NCBI GenBank assembly: GCA_964643575.1
Contig: CAZXTD010000002.1
Span: 1 to 64,000, forward strand
DNA: 64,000 nt
Origin: Glaciecola sp964643575
GTDB lineage: Bacteria > Pseudomonadota > Gammaproteobacteria > Enterobacterales > Alteromonadaceae
Direction: 5' to 3'
A program made the position numbers and the translations under genes. Below are positions 36,754 through 45,729 of the stretch, piece after piece; within the stretch, counting starts at the first letter, position 1, and the number at the start of each line of letters is the position of its first letter. The notes beneath the pieces are model-generated. The model worked only from the letters and a program-made list of their open reading frames with translations, did no database searches and was not told the DNA's origin.

Positions 36754-38106
36754 CTAATTTAGACTGCCATATTTTTCTAGCCGCCGATATAGGGCGGCGC
36801 GAGAAATACCTAGTTGATCAGCTGCGTCAGACACGTTCCCATCTTGCTTTTCTAGGGCAGCCTCAACAAGAACTCTCTCTGCTTGCTCCAAAGTCATGTT
36901 GTATAATGATGATTGTTCTGCCTTATTTATGATTCCCATATCGACAGCTTGAATCTCGCTGCCTGTCGACATTAATACTGCACGCTCTATGCAATGCGAT
37001 AATTCTCTGACGTTACCTGGCCAGTGATAAGACACTATGGCTTTTGTTGCTTCGTCGCTAAAACTCAAATCGAGCCTGCGATATTTTTTTGATTGGCTTT
37101 GCAGAAAACTATTGGCCAATGGAAGTAAATCATCTTTGCGGTCGCGTAAGGGAGGTATATCAATAACAATGGTATTGAGTCGGTAAAGCAAGTCTTGCCT
37201 AAAGTTTCCGTTGGTGACTTCGTTGTCGAAATTCACATTGCTTGCTGAAATAATCCGCACGTCAGCCCGAATTGTTTTTGATGAGCCCAATGATTCAAAT
37301 TCACCCGACTCCAATACCCGAAGAAGTTTGGCCTGCAAGGGCATAGGAATATTGGCTATTTCATCTAAGAATAGAGTGCCCCCTTCGGCCATTTCAAAGC
37401 GGCCAACCCTGGTCGACTTCGCATCGGTGAATGCACCCTTTTGATGACCAAACAATTCACTTTCAAACAAAGTGTCTGCAAGCGCGCCCATATTAACATT
37501 AACAAAGGGCTTTTCTTGTCGTTGGCTATTGCTATGAATTAGTCCCGCTATCAAACTTTTGCCTACACCGCTTTCGCCCGTAAGCAATATATTGGCGTCG
37601 GTGGCTGCGGTACGCTCAATTACTTTTAAAACTGCTTGCATACTGCTCGATTGAGCAACAAATTCATCCACACGATTAGTTTGTTTATTTAGTTGAATGA
37701 GGTGTTGATTCGTTCTTGTTTCGCTTGCCAGCTTGCATTGGTTACTAATTAAAGACAATAAACGCGTGTTGTTCCACGGCTTCTCAATAAAATCGTTTGC
37801 GCCTAGCTTCATTGCATTAACGCTAAGCGCTATATTTGCCCACGCAGTCATAACTAAAATAGGCATATTGGAGTCTAGGTCTCTTATTTTGCCTACAAGT
37901 TCGAGTCCTTCCTTGCCAGACGTGGTATCTGCTTGATAATTCATATCCATAAGTACTAAATCGATTTGATGCTTTTGAATCTTGTCGATAAGCTCTAAGG
38001 GAGAAGCTGCCGCGACAACACAATAACCCTCAGGCTCTAGTAACAGTGCTAAGGAGTCTCTTATATGTTGCTGGTCGTCAGCCACTAATATTGTGTTATT
38101 TGGCAT
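36754..38106 (-). CDS. Sigma-54-dependent NtrC-family response regulator
   Basis: 450 residues with three domains. The receiver (1-125) has phosphoacceptor Asp54 (VLMD) and Lys109 in FIEKP. The AAA+ domain (~150-385) has Walker A GESGVGKS (177-184) and Walker B TLFLDEI. A Fis-type helix-turn-helix is at ~410-448 (DAADQLGISRAALYRRLEKYG). The sigma-54 contact loop reads GAFTDA (224-229) rather than canonical GAFTGA. It probably activates the sigma-54 promoter found at the head of this operon, giving positive autoregulation. Lies 37 bp after the permease gene. Confidence 0.92.
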   Translation of the reverse strand: MPNNTILVADDQQHIRDSLALLLEPEGYCVVAAASPLELIDKIQKHQIDLVLMDMNYQADTTSGKEGLELVGKIRDLDSNMPILVMTAWANIALSVNAMKLGANDFIEKPWNNTRLLSLISNQCKLASETRTNQHLIQLNKQTNRVDEFVAQSSSMQAVLKVIERTAATDANILLTGESGVGKSLIAGLIHSNSQRQEKPFVNVNMGALADTLFESELFGHQKGAFTDAKSTRVGRFEMAEGGTLFLDEIANIPMPLQAKLLRVLESGEFESLGSSKTIRADVRIISASNVNFDNEVTNGNFRQDLLYRLNTIVIDIPPLRDRKDDLLPLANSFLQSQSKKYRRLDLSFSDEATKAIVSYHWPGNVRELSHCIERAVLMSTGSEIQAVDMGIINKAEQSSLYNMTLEQAERVLVEAALEKQDGNVSDAADQLGISRAALYRRLEKYGSLN

Positions 38107-38143
38107 CGCCTCACCGTTTGTAATGGTCTAAAAATAATGTATT

Positions 38144-40534
38144 TTAATCGTATTGCAACGCTATTTGAGGATGCACGCTTGTGGCTTTTCGAGTGGGTAG
38201 CCATGTTGCTATAATCCCAACAACAATCAGTATAATAGGGATTGAAGCAAAAGTAATAAGATCCCACGATTTCACGCCATATAATGAGCTAGCCAATAAC
38301 CTTGCCCCAAGTAGTGAACACAACAGACCAATAATTGCGCCCAGAGCAACAGGTTTTACCGTATCTAGCAGTATCCATTTACGGATAGCACTGGGGTTTG
38401 CGCCAACAGCCATACGAATGCCAATTTCATTGATTCGCTGACTCACCATATTGTCGCTTATTCCGTATACACCGATGCTTGCTAAACAAAGCGCGATAAT
38501 GGCGAATATCCCCATAATATTTAACAGAATTTTCTCCGAGAGGATAGATTGATTCGTGAGTGTTTCAAGCGATTCAATGAGGATCATAGGTGCAGTCGTT
38601 TCAAGTTCAACAGACGCGCGCAGCATATTAGCTTTGAGGTCGACATTGCTCGAATTTTGGGTTTTTACTAGAAAACTCATCCCCGGATAATCATGTTGAG
38701 TGACAGGCAAAAAGAATTCACTCTGCACTGATGCGCGCAGACCATTGTGTTTCATATTGCCGACCACACCTACTACCCGTTTGTCTCCTATCCATTGCGG
38801 CAATTGCAGGGTTTTACCTATAGCTGTTTCAGTTGGCCAAGCTGCGTTAGCAAGGTGTTGATTAATAACGACTACTTTAGGACTATCTGCTGTGTCTCTG
38901 ATATCAAACTCGCGACCTTCTATAATTTGAACCCCTAAAGTCTCAAAATAGTCAGGCGTGATTGAACGTAATGCAGCTCTTGGCTCTTCTCCTGATGGCA
39001 CGGCTGGTGCGCTAGGGTAAGAATAAGATACTGGAAAATCGATACCTGTTCTACTCATCGGCATAGTCGATGTTGCCGCAACTGAAACGACAGAAGGTTG
39101 CTCTTTAAGCTTCTCAACAAGAGACAACCAGTAAGCAGAACGCGTTGGCTTTGGATCAAAATTGGTGGCAAGCCACACGTGTCCGGTGGTTATATTTTTA
39201 CTGTTAAATCCGGTTTCTTGTTGCGCCAGTTGAGTGTAGCTTTTTAAGAGCAAACCAGTAAAAATTAGCAGCACCACAGCAATAGAGACCTCACCTGCTA
39301 CTAATATTCTACGTACACGCTGACTGTGTTTGTCGCCGGTGGCTTTACCGCCCGCTTGTTTAATTGCATTAGCGAGCTTTTTAGGGTTGGCAACGGTATA
39401 GCCAGGAATGATTGAGGTGGCTATAGTCGCAAGAGTGATTAGCACGACTACCGCAAACACAGCGTTGGCATCAATGCTCACTTCATACATTCGAGGAAGG
39501 CGGCTGCCCATCATGCTTTGAATCCCTTCTAATACCCAAGCCGCAAGCAGTAAACCAAAGGCGCCACCAATAACGCATAATAAACTGCTTTCGCTTAGTA
39601 ACTGCCTGAGCAAGCGGCCACGAGTGGCGCCTATTGATACTCTGACAGCAAGCTCTTGCGTACGGTTTGTAAACTGAGCAAAGCTCAGGTTGACCACGTT
39701 AAGCACAGCAATACAAAATACAGCGAGTACCGATGCTAGAAGCAAATATAGTGCACCGCGGCTATCTTTTACCATATCATCGAGCATCGATACATAGCCA
39801 ATCTTATACACAGTTTCCGCATTGTCATTTGAGGTATCGATAACACGTTGCCAGCCAGCAGATTGCGCAAGTGCTTGGTCAATTGTTAAGCCATCTTTTA
39901 GTCTGCCTACTAGGTTGACTGGCCTGTCGAGTGTGTCGATAGCCGTCCAAAAGGAGCCACCTGCATAGCCCATATCTTCATAGCCACGCGGCATAACTGC
40001 GATTATATTCACGTCTTGTTTATTTAGGCGAAGCGTTTTATTTAGTACATCAGGTCTTGCTTCAAGCTCTTGCTGCCAAAACTCATAGCTGATAATCACA
40101 TCGTTTGTGTTAATGTCACTTTCATCAAACCACCGTCCAATGATGGGCTGCAAACCATAGGTTTTCATGTAATTTACGCTGGTAAGCAGAAGCGTTAAGG
40201 GCTTTTGTATATCACCTACTTCAAGCGTAGTTTGGTCGTAAGCATAAAACGCTAAATCTTCTATAGGTGCCGGTGTATTTTTTAAGCGCTCGTAAAAGTT
40301 AATAGAGGTAGACCGGCTCACCGCTCCAGTTTTGTTATTGACCGTTTGTACAAGTACCAGTTGTTCTGAATCTGGGAATGGTAATGGTTGTAAAAGTACA
40401 TTGTTTACCAAGGTATACATGGCAGTGGTTACGCCTATACCCACTGTGAGCGTGAGTAGGGCAATAATAGTGTAAAGCGGCTTTGACTTTAAGTTTCTCA
40501 AGCCAAATTTGATGTCTGTAATAAACGTTTCCAT
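38144..40534 (-). CDS. MacB-like ABC transporter permease (duplicated FtsX/MacB_PCD)
   Basis: 796 residues with the double arrangement helix - periplasmic core - FtsX, helix - periplasmic core - FtsX. The first helix is ~20-45 (PLYTIIALLTLTVGIGVTTAMY), three helices ~265-400, then a second single helix near 415-435 and a last FtsX trio ~675-790. This is the duplicated permease type of macrolide-export/lipoprotein-type ABC systems. It acts as a mechanotransmitter, not a true channel, with the ATPase gene 24 bp upstream. Substrate unknown: peptide, antibiotic or lipid are all possible. Confidence 0.88.
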   Translation of the reverse strand: METFITDIKFGLRNLKSKPLYTIIALLTLTVGIGVTTAMYTLVNNVLLQPLPFPDSEQLVLVQTVNNKTGAVSRSTSINFYERLKNTPAPIEDLAFYAYDQTTLEVGDIQKPLTLLLTSVNYMKTYGLQPIIGRWFDESDINTNDVIISYEFWQQELEARPDVLNKTLRLNKQDVNIIAVMPRGYEDMGYAGGSFWTAIDTLDRPVNLVGRLKDGLTIDQALAQSAGWQRVIDTSNDNAETVYKIGYVSMLDDMVKDSRGALYLLLASVLAVFCIAVLNVVNLSFAQFTNRTQELAVRVSIGATRGRLLRQLLSESSLLCVIGGAFGLLLAAWVLEGIQSMMGSRLPRMYEVSIDANAVFAVVVLITLATIATSIIPGYTVANPKKLANAIKQAGGKATGDKHSQRVRRILVAGEVSIAVVLLIFTGLLLKSYTQLAQQETGFNSKNITTGHVWLATNFDPKPTRSAYWLSLVEKLKEQPSVVSVAATSTMPMSRTGIDFPVSYSYPSAPAVPSGEEPRAALRSITPDYFETLGVQIIEGREFDIRDTADSPKVVVINQHLANAAWPTETAIGKTLQLPQWIGDKRVVGVVGNMKHNGLRASVQSEFFLPVTQHDYPGMSFLVKTQNSSNVDLKANMLRASVELETTAPMILIESLETLTNQSILSEKILLNIMGIFAIIALCLASIGVYGISDNMVSQRINEIGIRMAVGANPSAIRKWILLDTVKPVALGAIIGLLCSLLGARLLASSLYGVKSWDLITFASIPIILIVVGIIATWLPTRKATSVHPQIALQYD

Positions 40535-40558
40535 TGTGCTTTCCTTAGTTTGCGTTAG

Positions 40559-41296
40559 CTACACTGCAACACTCTGGGCCATTGGGTGCGCGGCTAATTG
40601 CTCGTCAACCAATTTTCCATCGAATAACTGCACCACTCGGTTGGCAATATCAGCGTATCGATTGTCGTGCGTTACCATGCAAATGGTTGTGCCTTGTTCA
40701 TTAAGGTCTTTTAATAGCTGAATAACAGCTTCACCATTTTTTGAATCGAGGTTGCCGGTTGGCTCATCTGCTAAGAGTAATGTGGGGTCGTTTACGAGTG
40801 CTCTTGCCACTGCAACGCGCTGCTGCTGACCGCCCGAAAGCTGACTTGGGAAATGTCGGTCGCGATGACTCATACCGACCTTTTCTAAGGCAAGCGATGC
40901 TTTTGCTTTTCGTTGTTGTTTGTTTAAGCCTTTTTGATATTGCAAAGGCAACTCGACGTTTTCAAACACTGTGAGGTCACCAATCAAGTTAAACGCCTGA
41001 AAAACAAAGCCGATTGATTCGCACCGTAGCTTTGCCCGCTGATCGAGACTCAGGTTGTCGGTCGATTTTGCATTTATCAAGTATTGCCCCGTACTTGGCA
41101 CATCTAGCAAGCCCAATATGGATAAAAGCGTCGACTTTCCGCAACCTGAGGGGCCTGAGATAGACAAAAACTCACCTTGATTAATATCAAAACTTATTTT
41201 GGACAAAGCGTGAGTTTCTATCTCGCCAGTACGGTAAACCTTGTTAACGTTTTCTAAGCTAATGATGGGGTTTGATTGAGTCATAGTTATCTCCAT
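40559..41296 (-). CDS. ABC transporter ATP-binding protein (MacB/LolD type)
   Basis: 245 residues with Walker A GPSGCGKST (~39-47), Q-loop, signature LSGGQQQRVAVARAL (~146-160), Walker B LLLADEP and the TGNLDSKNG D-loop typical of LolD/MacB ATPases. Cytoplasmic, pairs with the following permease. It lies 9 bp after the HlyD adaptor gene. Confidence 0.93.
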   Translation of the reverse strand: MEITMTQSNPIISLENVNKVYRTGEIETHALSKISFDINQGEFLSISGPSGCGKSTLLSILGLLDVPSTGQYLINAKSTDNLSLDQRAKLRCESIGFVFQAFNLIGDLTVFENVELPLQYQKGLNKQQRKAKASLALEKVGMSHRDRHFPSQLSGGQQQRVAVARALVNDPTLLLADEPTGNLDSKNGEAVIQLLKDLNEQGTTICMVTHDNRYADIANRVVQLFDGKLVDEQLAAHPMAQSVAV

Positions 41297-41305
41297 ATTG
41301 ACTAT

Positions 41306-42562
41306 TTATTGGATAATTCGTAATTGTTTATGTTGGCGGTATTCGCTCATGTCTGACACAACCACTCGTTCACCGAGTTCAAGCCCTGACAGCACTTCGA
41401 TAGTAGAAATCGATGCCTTACCTAAGTGGATGCTCTCTAATTTTGCATGTTGGTTTGTGTCGTCTAGCTTGAATAGCTGAGCGTTTGATAGGGCAGTGGC
41501 GCCGCTGGGGCGATCTATATAAAGTGTATTGCTGATGCGTTCCACGACAATCGTGCCGATTATACTTAAGTCTGGTCTTGCGCCAGCAGGCAAATCTTCT
41601 ATTAGCGTTACATCTACCTGAACATTTCCGTTAATTACCCTTGGATCGATTCGCAGCACTGTGCCGGCTACCAAGCCGTTGCGAGTGTCCACTGAAACAG
41701 GTAAACCAAGCTGTAAATCCTGTACTAAGTTTTCTTGTACTTGTAACTCTGCAATAAGAGAGTCGGGCCGTGCGACTCTGGCAATGTTGCTTCCCATTTC
41801 TATGCGTTGCCCAATATCAACAGATATTTGCTGAAGTACACCGGCAATATCAGCGGTGATAGTAAGTGCAGATATTTGGTCTTCATAGTGGCTGACCATA
41901 TTTCTGTATTTTCTTACTTGCGCTTCTTCAGCCGCTAGCTTCGCATTGTTCAATTGTATTCTATGCTGCTGCGTTTCAATTCTTATATCTAAAATGGCTT
42001 GGCTTTGTTTTGTATTAAGCACCGTTTTTGCAAATTCTAAATCAGAAATAATGTGTTTTTTGGCAAGCGGTTTTTCTGCTTGTTCATTAAGTTGGGCAGC
42101 TTGTAGCGCCATTCTAGCTTGCATGATTTGCAGCTTTTGTTCTAGGGTTTGTTCTTGCAATTGCGCTTTAAGCGCAAGTAAGTTGGCTTCAGCAGTGTCT
42201 AATTCCCAGCGAGCTCGCTGCAATTCGCCAATTAACAAGGGGTTAGATAATTGGGCAAGAACGGTGTCTTTTTCTACAACAGCACCGGGTTTCACTAATA
42301 CACTTTCTACACGACCTGCAGTATTTGCTGCTATCCAGCGAATTTCGCTAGGCGCTAAGACTCCTACGCCGCGCACCTGTCGAGTAAACTCACCTTGTTG
42401 CACCTCACTTATCCATAGTTCTGATTCATCGACACTAGGCAAAGCAGGTTTTAAAAATGCGTAAGCAGCAAATACAGTCGTAATTAATATCACTGCGAGT
42501 CCAATGCGAACATACATGCTGTTTTTCAGATTCGTTTGTTTGTCTTCAACTTGTATATCCAC
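41306..42562 (-). CDS. HlyD/MacA-like periplasmic adaptor (membrane fusion protein)
   Basis: 418 residues: one N-terminal membrane helix (~18-38), lipoyl half-motifs on either side of a coiled-coil hairpin (~115-235), then beta-barrel and C-terminal domains (~255-415). This is the standard adaptor layout. It would connect the ABC transporter to an outer-membrane TolC-type channel, which is not encoded in this window. First gene of the operon, with the sigma-54 promoter ~90 bp upstream. Confidence 0.88.
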   Translation of the reverse strand: MDIQVEDKQTNLKNSMYVRIGLAVILITTVFAAYAFLKPALPSVDESELWISEVQQGEFTRQVRGVGVLAPSEIRWIAANTAGRVESVLVKPGAVVEKDTVLAQLSNPLLIGELQRARWELDTAEANLLALKAQLQEQTLEQKLQIMQARMALQAAQLNEQAEKPLAKKHIISDLEFAKTVLNTKQSQAILDIRIETQQHRIQLNNAKLAAEEAQVRKYRNMVSHYEDQISALTITADIAGVLQQISVDIGQRIEMGSNIARVARPDSLIAELQVQENLVQDLQLGLPVSVDTRNGLVAGTVLRIDPRVINGNVQVDVTLIEDLPAGARPDLSIIGTIVVERISNTLYIDRPSGATALSNAQLFKLDDTNQHAKLESIHLGKASISTIEVLSGLELGERVVVSDMSEYRQHKQLRIIQ

Positions 42563-42653
42563 GGATACTTTTCCTTTGATGCTAACAAGCTTGCGTTGCT
42601 ATATTTGTTAGCGAGTTACTGCTTGCTCTAACTATTACCTTTGCGAGTAACAT

Positions 42654-42669
42654 TGCGAGGACCGTGCCA
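42654..42669 (-). promoter_or_regulatory. Sigma-54 (-24/-12) promoter of the efflux operon
   Basis: On the minus strand the sequence TGGCACGGTCCTCGCA matches the sigma-54 consensus TGGCACG-N4-TTGCA with one mismatch, and the invariant GG and GC are exactly 10 bases apart. Transcription would start near 42642, about 80 bases before the HlyD gene. The operon encodes its own sigma-54 activator. Confidence 0.8.
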
Positions 42670-42741
42670 GATTTTAATGAAATGTAAGTTTATGATTTAT
42701 ATCTAGAATGTGATTCTTGGGCTGTCTTTAAAAAAATCGTA

Positions 42742-42816
42742 GTGTTCGTTATTGAGAATTGGATTTGTGAAAGTGAACACCACGGCCTCAATGAGTCGTT
42801 AGGGCTGAGGTGTTCA
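42742..42816. promoter_or_regulatory. Candidate activator (UAS) sites upstream of the sigma-54 promoter
   Basis: Three GTGTTC half-sites lie at 42742-42747, 42775-42780 (reverse) and 42810-42815. The last two form an inverted repeat TGAACACC/GGTGTTCA, with a CCTCA/TGAGG pair inside. They stand about 100-170 bases upstream of the expected start, the usual enhancer distance for NtrC-type activators. The hairpin could instead end the ArsR transcript. Confidence 0.45.
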
Positions 42817-42850
42817 TAAATGACTTTGGCGCAAGTTCTCTCGGGTCGAC

Positions 42851-43159
42851 CTATTGCTCATCGTCTTGACAAAACAGCTTATAAAGCACCGCAATGACTT
42901 CTTTTACCTCAGTACTATCCAATGAATAGTAGATAGTTTGCGCATCGCGCCGCGTTTTTACGTAAGCTTCTCGTCTCAACCATGCCAAATGCTGAGACAA
43001 TGACGATTGAGGTATAGCAATCAGGTCATTAAGCTCAGATACGCTCATTTCTTTCTCTTGAAGTACACACAAGATCATCAGGCGATAGCGGTTCCCTAGT
43101 GTTTTAAGTAGGTCGACCGCATGCTGTGCATTGGCTTCCATTTTTGCAAAGTCTTGCAT
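42851..43159 (-). CDS. BigR/SqrR-like persulfide-sensing ArsR-family repressor
   Basis: 102 residues, a compact winged-helix ArsR fold with recognition helix SSLSQHLAWLRREAYV. It lacks arsenic or zinc ligand motifs but has exactly two relevant cysteines, Cys31 (RLMILCVL) and Cys97 (YKLFC). Their 66-residue spacing equals that of the sensing pair in SqrR/BigR, which form a tetrasulfide bond with reactive sulfur and release DNA. It lies 11 bp after the second YeeE-half gene in a sulfur operon. Likely controls this operon and the divergent TauE/rhodanese genes. Confidence 0.88.
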   Translation of the reverse strand: MQDFAKMEANAQHAVDLLKTLGNRYRLMILCVLQEKEMSVSELNDLIAIPQSSLSQHLAWLRREAYVKTRRDAQTIYYSLDSTEVKEVIAVLYKLFCQDDEQ

Positions 43160-43170
43160 GATAAAAAGGC

Positions 43171-43605
43171 TTATCCTTTCGTTATTTTTGTTTTAGCGGC
43201 TTTCATTCGACTTGCCGCTATCATGCCAATAATCATAGCAACAATAAACCCAAATATTTTTTCTTCAAAGCCTGTGATGTTCGCAACAGCTGGCCCCGGG
43301 CAAATTCCTGAAATTCCCCATCCTAGCCCAAAGATAACCGCTCCAATAATAAGAGGCTTGTCGATTGCTGTGGTGGTAGGGACATAAAATTTTTCATCAA
43401 ACAAAGGTTGTGACATTTTATTTTTTACTAGCTGATAAGATGGCGTAAAAACCAGTAAAGCACCGCCCATTACAAATGCGAGGCTTGGGTCCCATTCACC
43501 GGCTACATCTAAAAAGGCCAATACGATAAGCGGGTCAACCATGCCTGACACCGTGAGGCCAAGCCCAAAACCTAAACCGGCCAAGAGTGCGAAAAAGTAA
43601 TTCAT
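43171..43605 (-). CDS. YeeE/YedE-family membrane protein (second half of a pair)
   Basis: 144 residues with about four hydrophobic helices and the YeeE motif GISGICPGPAVAN near 95-107, whose Cys is implicated in thiosulfate or sulfur passage. The start ATG at 43605 shares one base with the stop of the preceding YeeE half (TAATG), so the two are translationally coupled and probably form one transporter. A longer in-frame reading back to 43794 would overlap the first gene and has no hydrophobic character, so it is rejected. Confidence 0.85.
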   Translation of the reverse strand: MNYFFALLAGLGFGLGLTVSGMVDPLIVLAFLDVAGEWDPSLAFVMGGALLVFTPSYQLVKNKMSQPLFDEKFYVPTTTAIDKPLIIGAVIFGLGWGISGICPGPAVANITGFEEKIFGFIVAMIIGMIAASRMKAAKTKITKG

Positions 43606-44015
43606 TACGCACCCCCAACAATATGACGTATGACAAAAACAGTCACTGCGGCAACTACCATAAATGTGACTACAGCGGTTATGGAGCGAGCTGAGAGTCT
43701 GCCCATACCGCAAATACCATGACCGCTTGTACAGCCAGAGCCATAAGCGCTGCCAAAACCGACCAATAAGCCGCCTGCAATTATTACCCACCAACTTGCG
43801 TCTATTTCAGGGAGCTTGTAACCCGATGGTGCTACCAATAAGGGGCCAAGTATTAGTCCAATTAGAAACATCCATCGCCAACCATTGTTAGCCCCTCTTT
43901 TTAGCACATTGCCAACAATGCCCGAGATACCGGCGATGCGTCCGGTTGCAATTAACAATAAAAGTGATGATGCACCTAAAATAGCGCCACCAATTAGAGG
44001 GTCGATAAAATTCAT
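43605..44015 (-). CDS. YeeE/YedE-family membrane protein (first half of a pair)
   Basis: 136 residues, four or so hydrophobic helices and the YeeE/YedE motif GFGSAYGSGCTSGHGICGM. Single-domain halves like this normally occur as adjacent pairs. Its start overlaps the persulfide dioxygenase stop by 4 bases (ATGA) and its stop overlaps the next start by one. It probably moves thiosulfate or a related reduced-sulfur compound across the inner membrane. Confidence 0.87.
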   Translation of the reverse strand: MNFIDPLIGGAILGASSLLLLIATGRIAGISGIVGNVLKRGANNGWRWMFLIGLILGPLLVAPSGYKLPEIDASWWVIIAGGLLVGFGSAYGSGCTSGHGICGMGRLSARSITAVVTFMVVAAVTVFVIRHIVGGA

Positions 44016-44884
44016 AAAGTTTCTCCTACGAAGGATAAAGGTTGCTTAATATAACGCCTGCCGTTGCTTTCTTTCTTGGGAAGTCGGCCTGCCGATATAT
44101 TTAATTGTACTGCAGGGTATAATAGGCGAGGAATATCTAGAGTCTCGTCTCTGGACTCTCTCAAGCGCACAAAATCATCACACGTCACATTCTTATTAAC
44201 ATGAATATTAAATACGCGGCTTTGTTCGACGGTGCACTGATATTTAAGCTCTCTACCCGCTGGCTGATAATCGTGGCACATCCATAGTTTTGTGTGGCTG
44301 GGCAAAGCATGCAATTTTTCGATACTTTTAAATAGTACCGAAGCGCTGCCACCTGGGAAATCGCACCTCGCTGTTCCGCCATCTGGCATAAATAGAGTAT
44401 CGCCAACAAATGCATTGTCGTCGACCAAATAGGTGACGCTATCGTTGGTGTGGCCGGGTGTGCTAAGCACAGTGACTTTGTATGATCCCAACATAAAGTA
44501 ATCGCCATCTTCAAACAATTTGTCGAAATGGGCTTGACCGCCAGTGTAGTCGTCCAGAGATAGATTAAAAAAGTCAATAAAGGTTTTTTGAACGTGCTTA
44601 ATGCCCGAGCCTGCTGCTATTTTACCCCTTATCTTTGCACCCAAATAATGGGCTGCAGAAATATGATCGGCATGTGCATGGGTTTCGAGTATCCATTGGA
44701 TATTTAATTTTTTTTGTTCAATAAAGGCAATCTGTTGGTCTGCAAATTCGGTCCAAAGCTTGCCCGAATGAGCGGTATAATCGAGCGCGCTGTCGATGAT
44801 CATAGCATCAAGGCTTTGAGCATCATAAACCACATAGCTTATTGTCGAACTCGCCTGATGGAAAAATGTTTTTATCGAAATCAC
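44012..44884 (-). CDS. MBL-fold persulfide dioxygenase-like hydrolase (ETHE1/Blh type)
   Basis: 290 residues with the metallo-beta-lactamase signature TH69AH71AD73H74 and later ligands in STPGHTND, FVGDTLF and MCHDYQP. The motif set DTLFMPDGGTARCDFPGG is typical of ETHE1/Blh persulfide dioxygenases, which oxidise glutathione persulfide to sulfite. It is first in the minus-strand sulfur operon with two YeeE halves and the BigR-like repressor. It fits the bigR-blh modules of Xylella and Agrobacterium that detoxify hydrogen sulfide. Confidence 0.88.
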   Translation of the reverse strand: MISIKTFFHQASSTISYVVYDAQSLDAMIIDSALDYTAHSGKLWTEFADQQIAFIEQKKLNIQWILETHAHADHISAAHYLGAKIRGKIAAGSGIKHVQKTFIDFFNLSLDDYTGGQAHFDKLFEDGDYFMLGSYKVTVLSTPGHTNDSVTYLVDDNAFVGDTLFMPDGGTARCDFPGGSASVLFKSIEKLHALPSHTKLWMCHDYQPAGRELKYQCTVEQSRVFNIHVNKNVTCDDFVRLRESRDETLDIPRLLYPAVQLNISAGRLPKKESNGRRYIKQPLSFVGETL

Positions 44885-44915
44885 ACATTACTCCTAGCAA
44901 TTTTATTTATATATC

Positions 44916-44932
44916 GTATATTATAAATATAC
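44916..44932. promoter_or_regulatory. Palindromic operator candidate for the BigR-like repressor
   Basis: A perfect inverted repeat GTATAT-TATAA-ATATAC sits in the 73-bp gap between the divergent dioxygenase and TauE genes. BigR-type proteins bind AT-rich palindromes of this kind overlapping the -10 region. It can control both operons at once. Confidence 0.6.
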
Positions 44933-44957
44933 AATGTAAAGAGTATTTGGACATAAT

Positions 44958-45719
44958 TTGTTAACTATTTTGTTTGGCGCTATTTTTATCGGCCTAAGTT
45001 TGGGCCTACTGGGTGCGGGCGGCTCAATTATTACTGTGCCGCTGCTTGCATATGCTGTGGGCTTTACTGAAAAACAAGCGATTGTAGGTGCTTTATTTAT
45101 AGTAGCGGTAATAAGTGGTGTGTCGGCATTGCTTAATTTACGTAATGGGCACATTCATTTTAAAGCAGTGATTTGGTTATCTATAGCAGGCATGGCGGGC
45201 AGTGGTTTAGCAGCAGGTTTGTCTAATTACATTAGCGGTGAGTTACAGTTTATTTTGTTGGCAGGCATTATGTTGCTGGCGGCTTGGCGCATGCTGGGCA
45301 AGCAAGCCCCTACACTACAACACGAGCAAGCTGGTAAACTTCGGCTGGGTTTTACTGGACTTGGTTTAGGTGGAGTCACCGGTTTAGTTGGCGTGGGTGG
45401 CGGCTTTTTAATTGTGCCGGCCTTAGTCACATTAGCCAGACTCCCAATGCGTGCAGCTGTGCCAACAAGCCTAACAATCATATTTTTTAATGCCAGTGCC
45501 GGCCTTGCCAATCATTTTGTCGTGAATACACAGATGATGCTTAACTTGCACTGGAAGACGCTCCTTATTTTTTCCAGCGTTGGCATTTTGGGCAGCCTGA
45601 TAGGCCAAAGCATCGCCAAACGTTTACCTCAGCAAAGTCTCAAAAAAGGTTTTGCTTACATCATTTTAGCCACAGCAGTGGGCATGCTTATTCACTCATC
45701 TATGCAATTCTTCAATTAA
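44958..45719 (+). CDS. TauE/SafE-family sulfite/anion exporter
   Basis: 253 residues, about eight hydrophobic helices and two glycine-rich repeat motifs (GLLGAGGSIITVPLL at the start, GLVGVGGGFLIVPALV near 140) that define TauE/SafE. Start is TTG at 44958, with TGGA at about the right distance, because an in-frame TAA directly precedes it and no ATG is near. It probably exports sulfite made by the persulfide dioxygenase. Rhodanese gene follows after 10 bp. Confidence 0.88.
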   Translation: MLTILFGAIFIGLSLGLLGAGGSIITVPLLAYAVGFTEKQAIVGALFIVAVISGVSALLNLRNGHIHFKAVIWLSIAGMAGSGLAAGLSNYISGELQFILLAGIMLLAAWRMLGKQAPTLQHEQAGKLRLGFTGLGLGGVTGLVGVGGGFLIVPALVTLARLPMRAAVPTSLTIIFFNASAGLANHFVVNTQMMLNLHWKTLLIFSSVGILGSLIGQSIAKRLPQQSLKKGFAYIILATAVGMLIHSSMQFFN

Positions 45720-45729
45720 GGGGATTTTT

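Noticed and set aside
43606..43794. N-terminal extension of the second YeeE/YedE half
   Set aside because: It lies out of frame over the first YeeE gene, is Cys/Arg-rich without hydrophobic helices, and the TAATG coupling gives a natural start at 43605.
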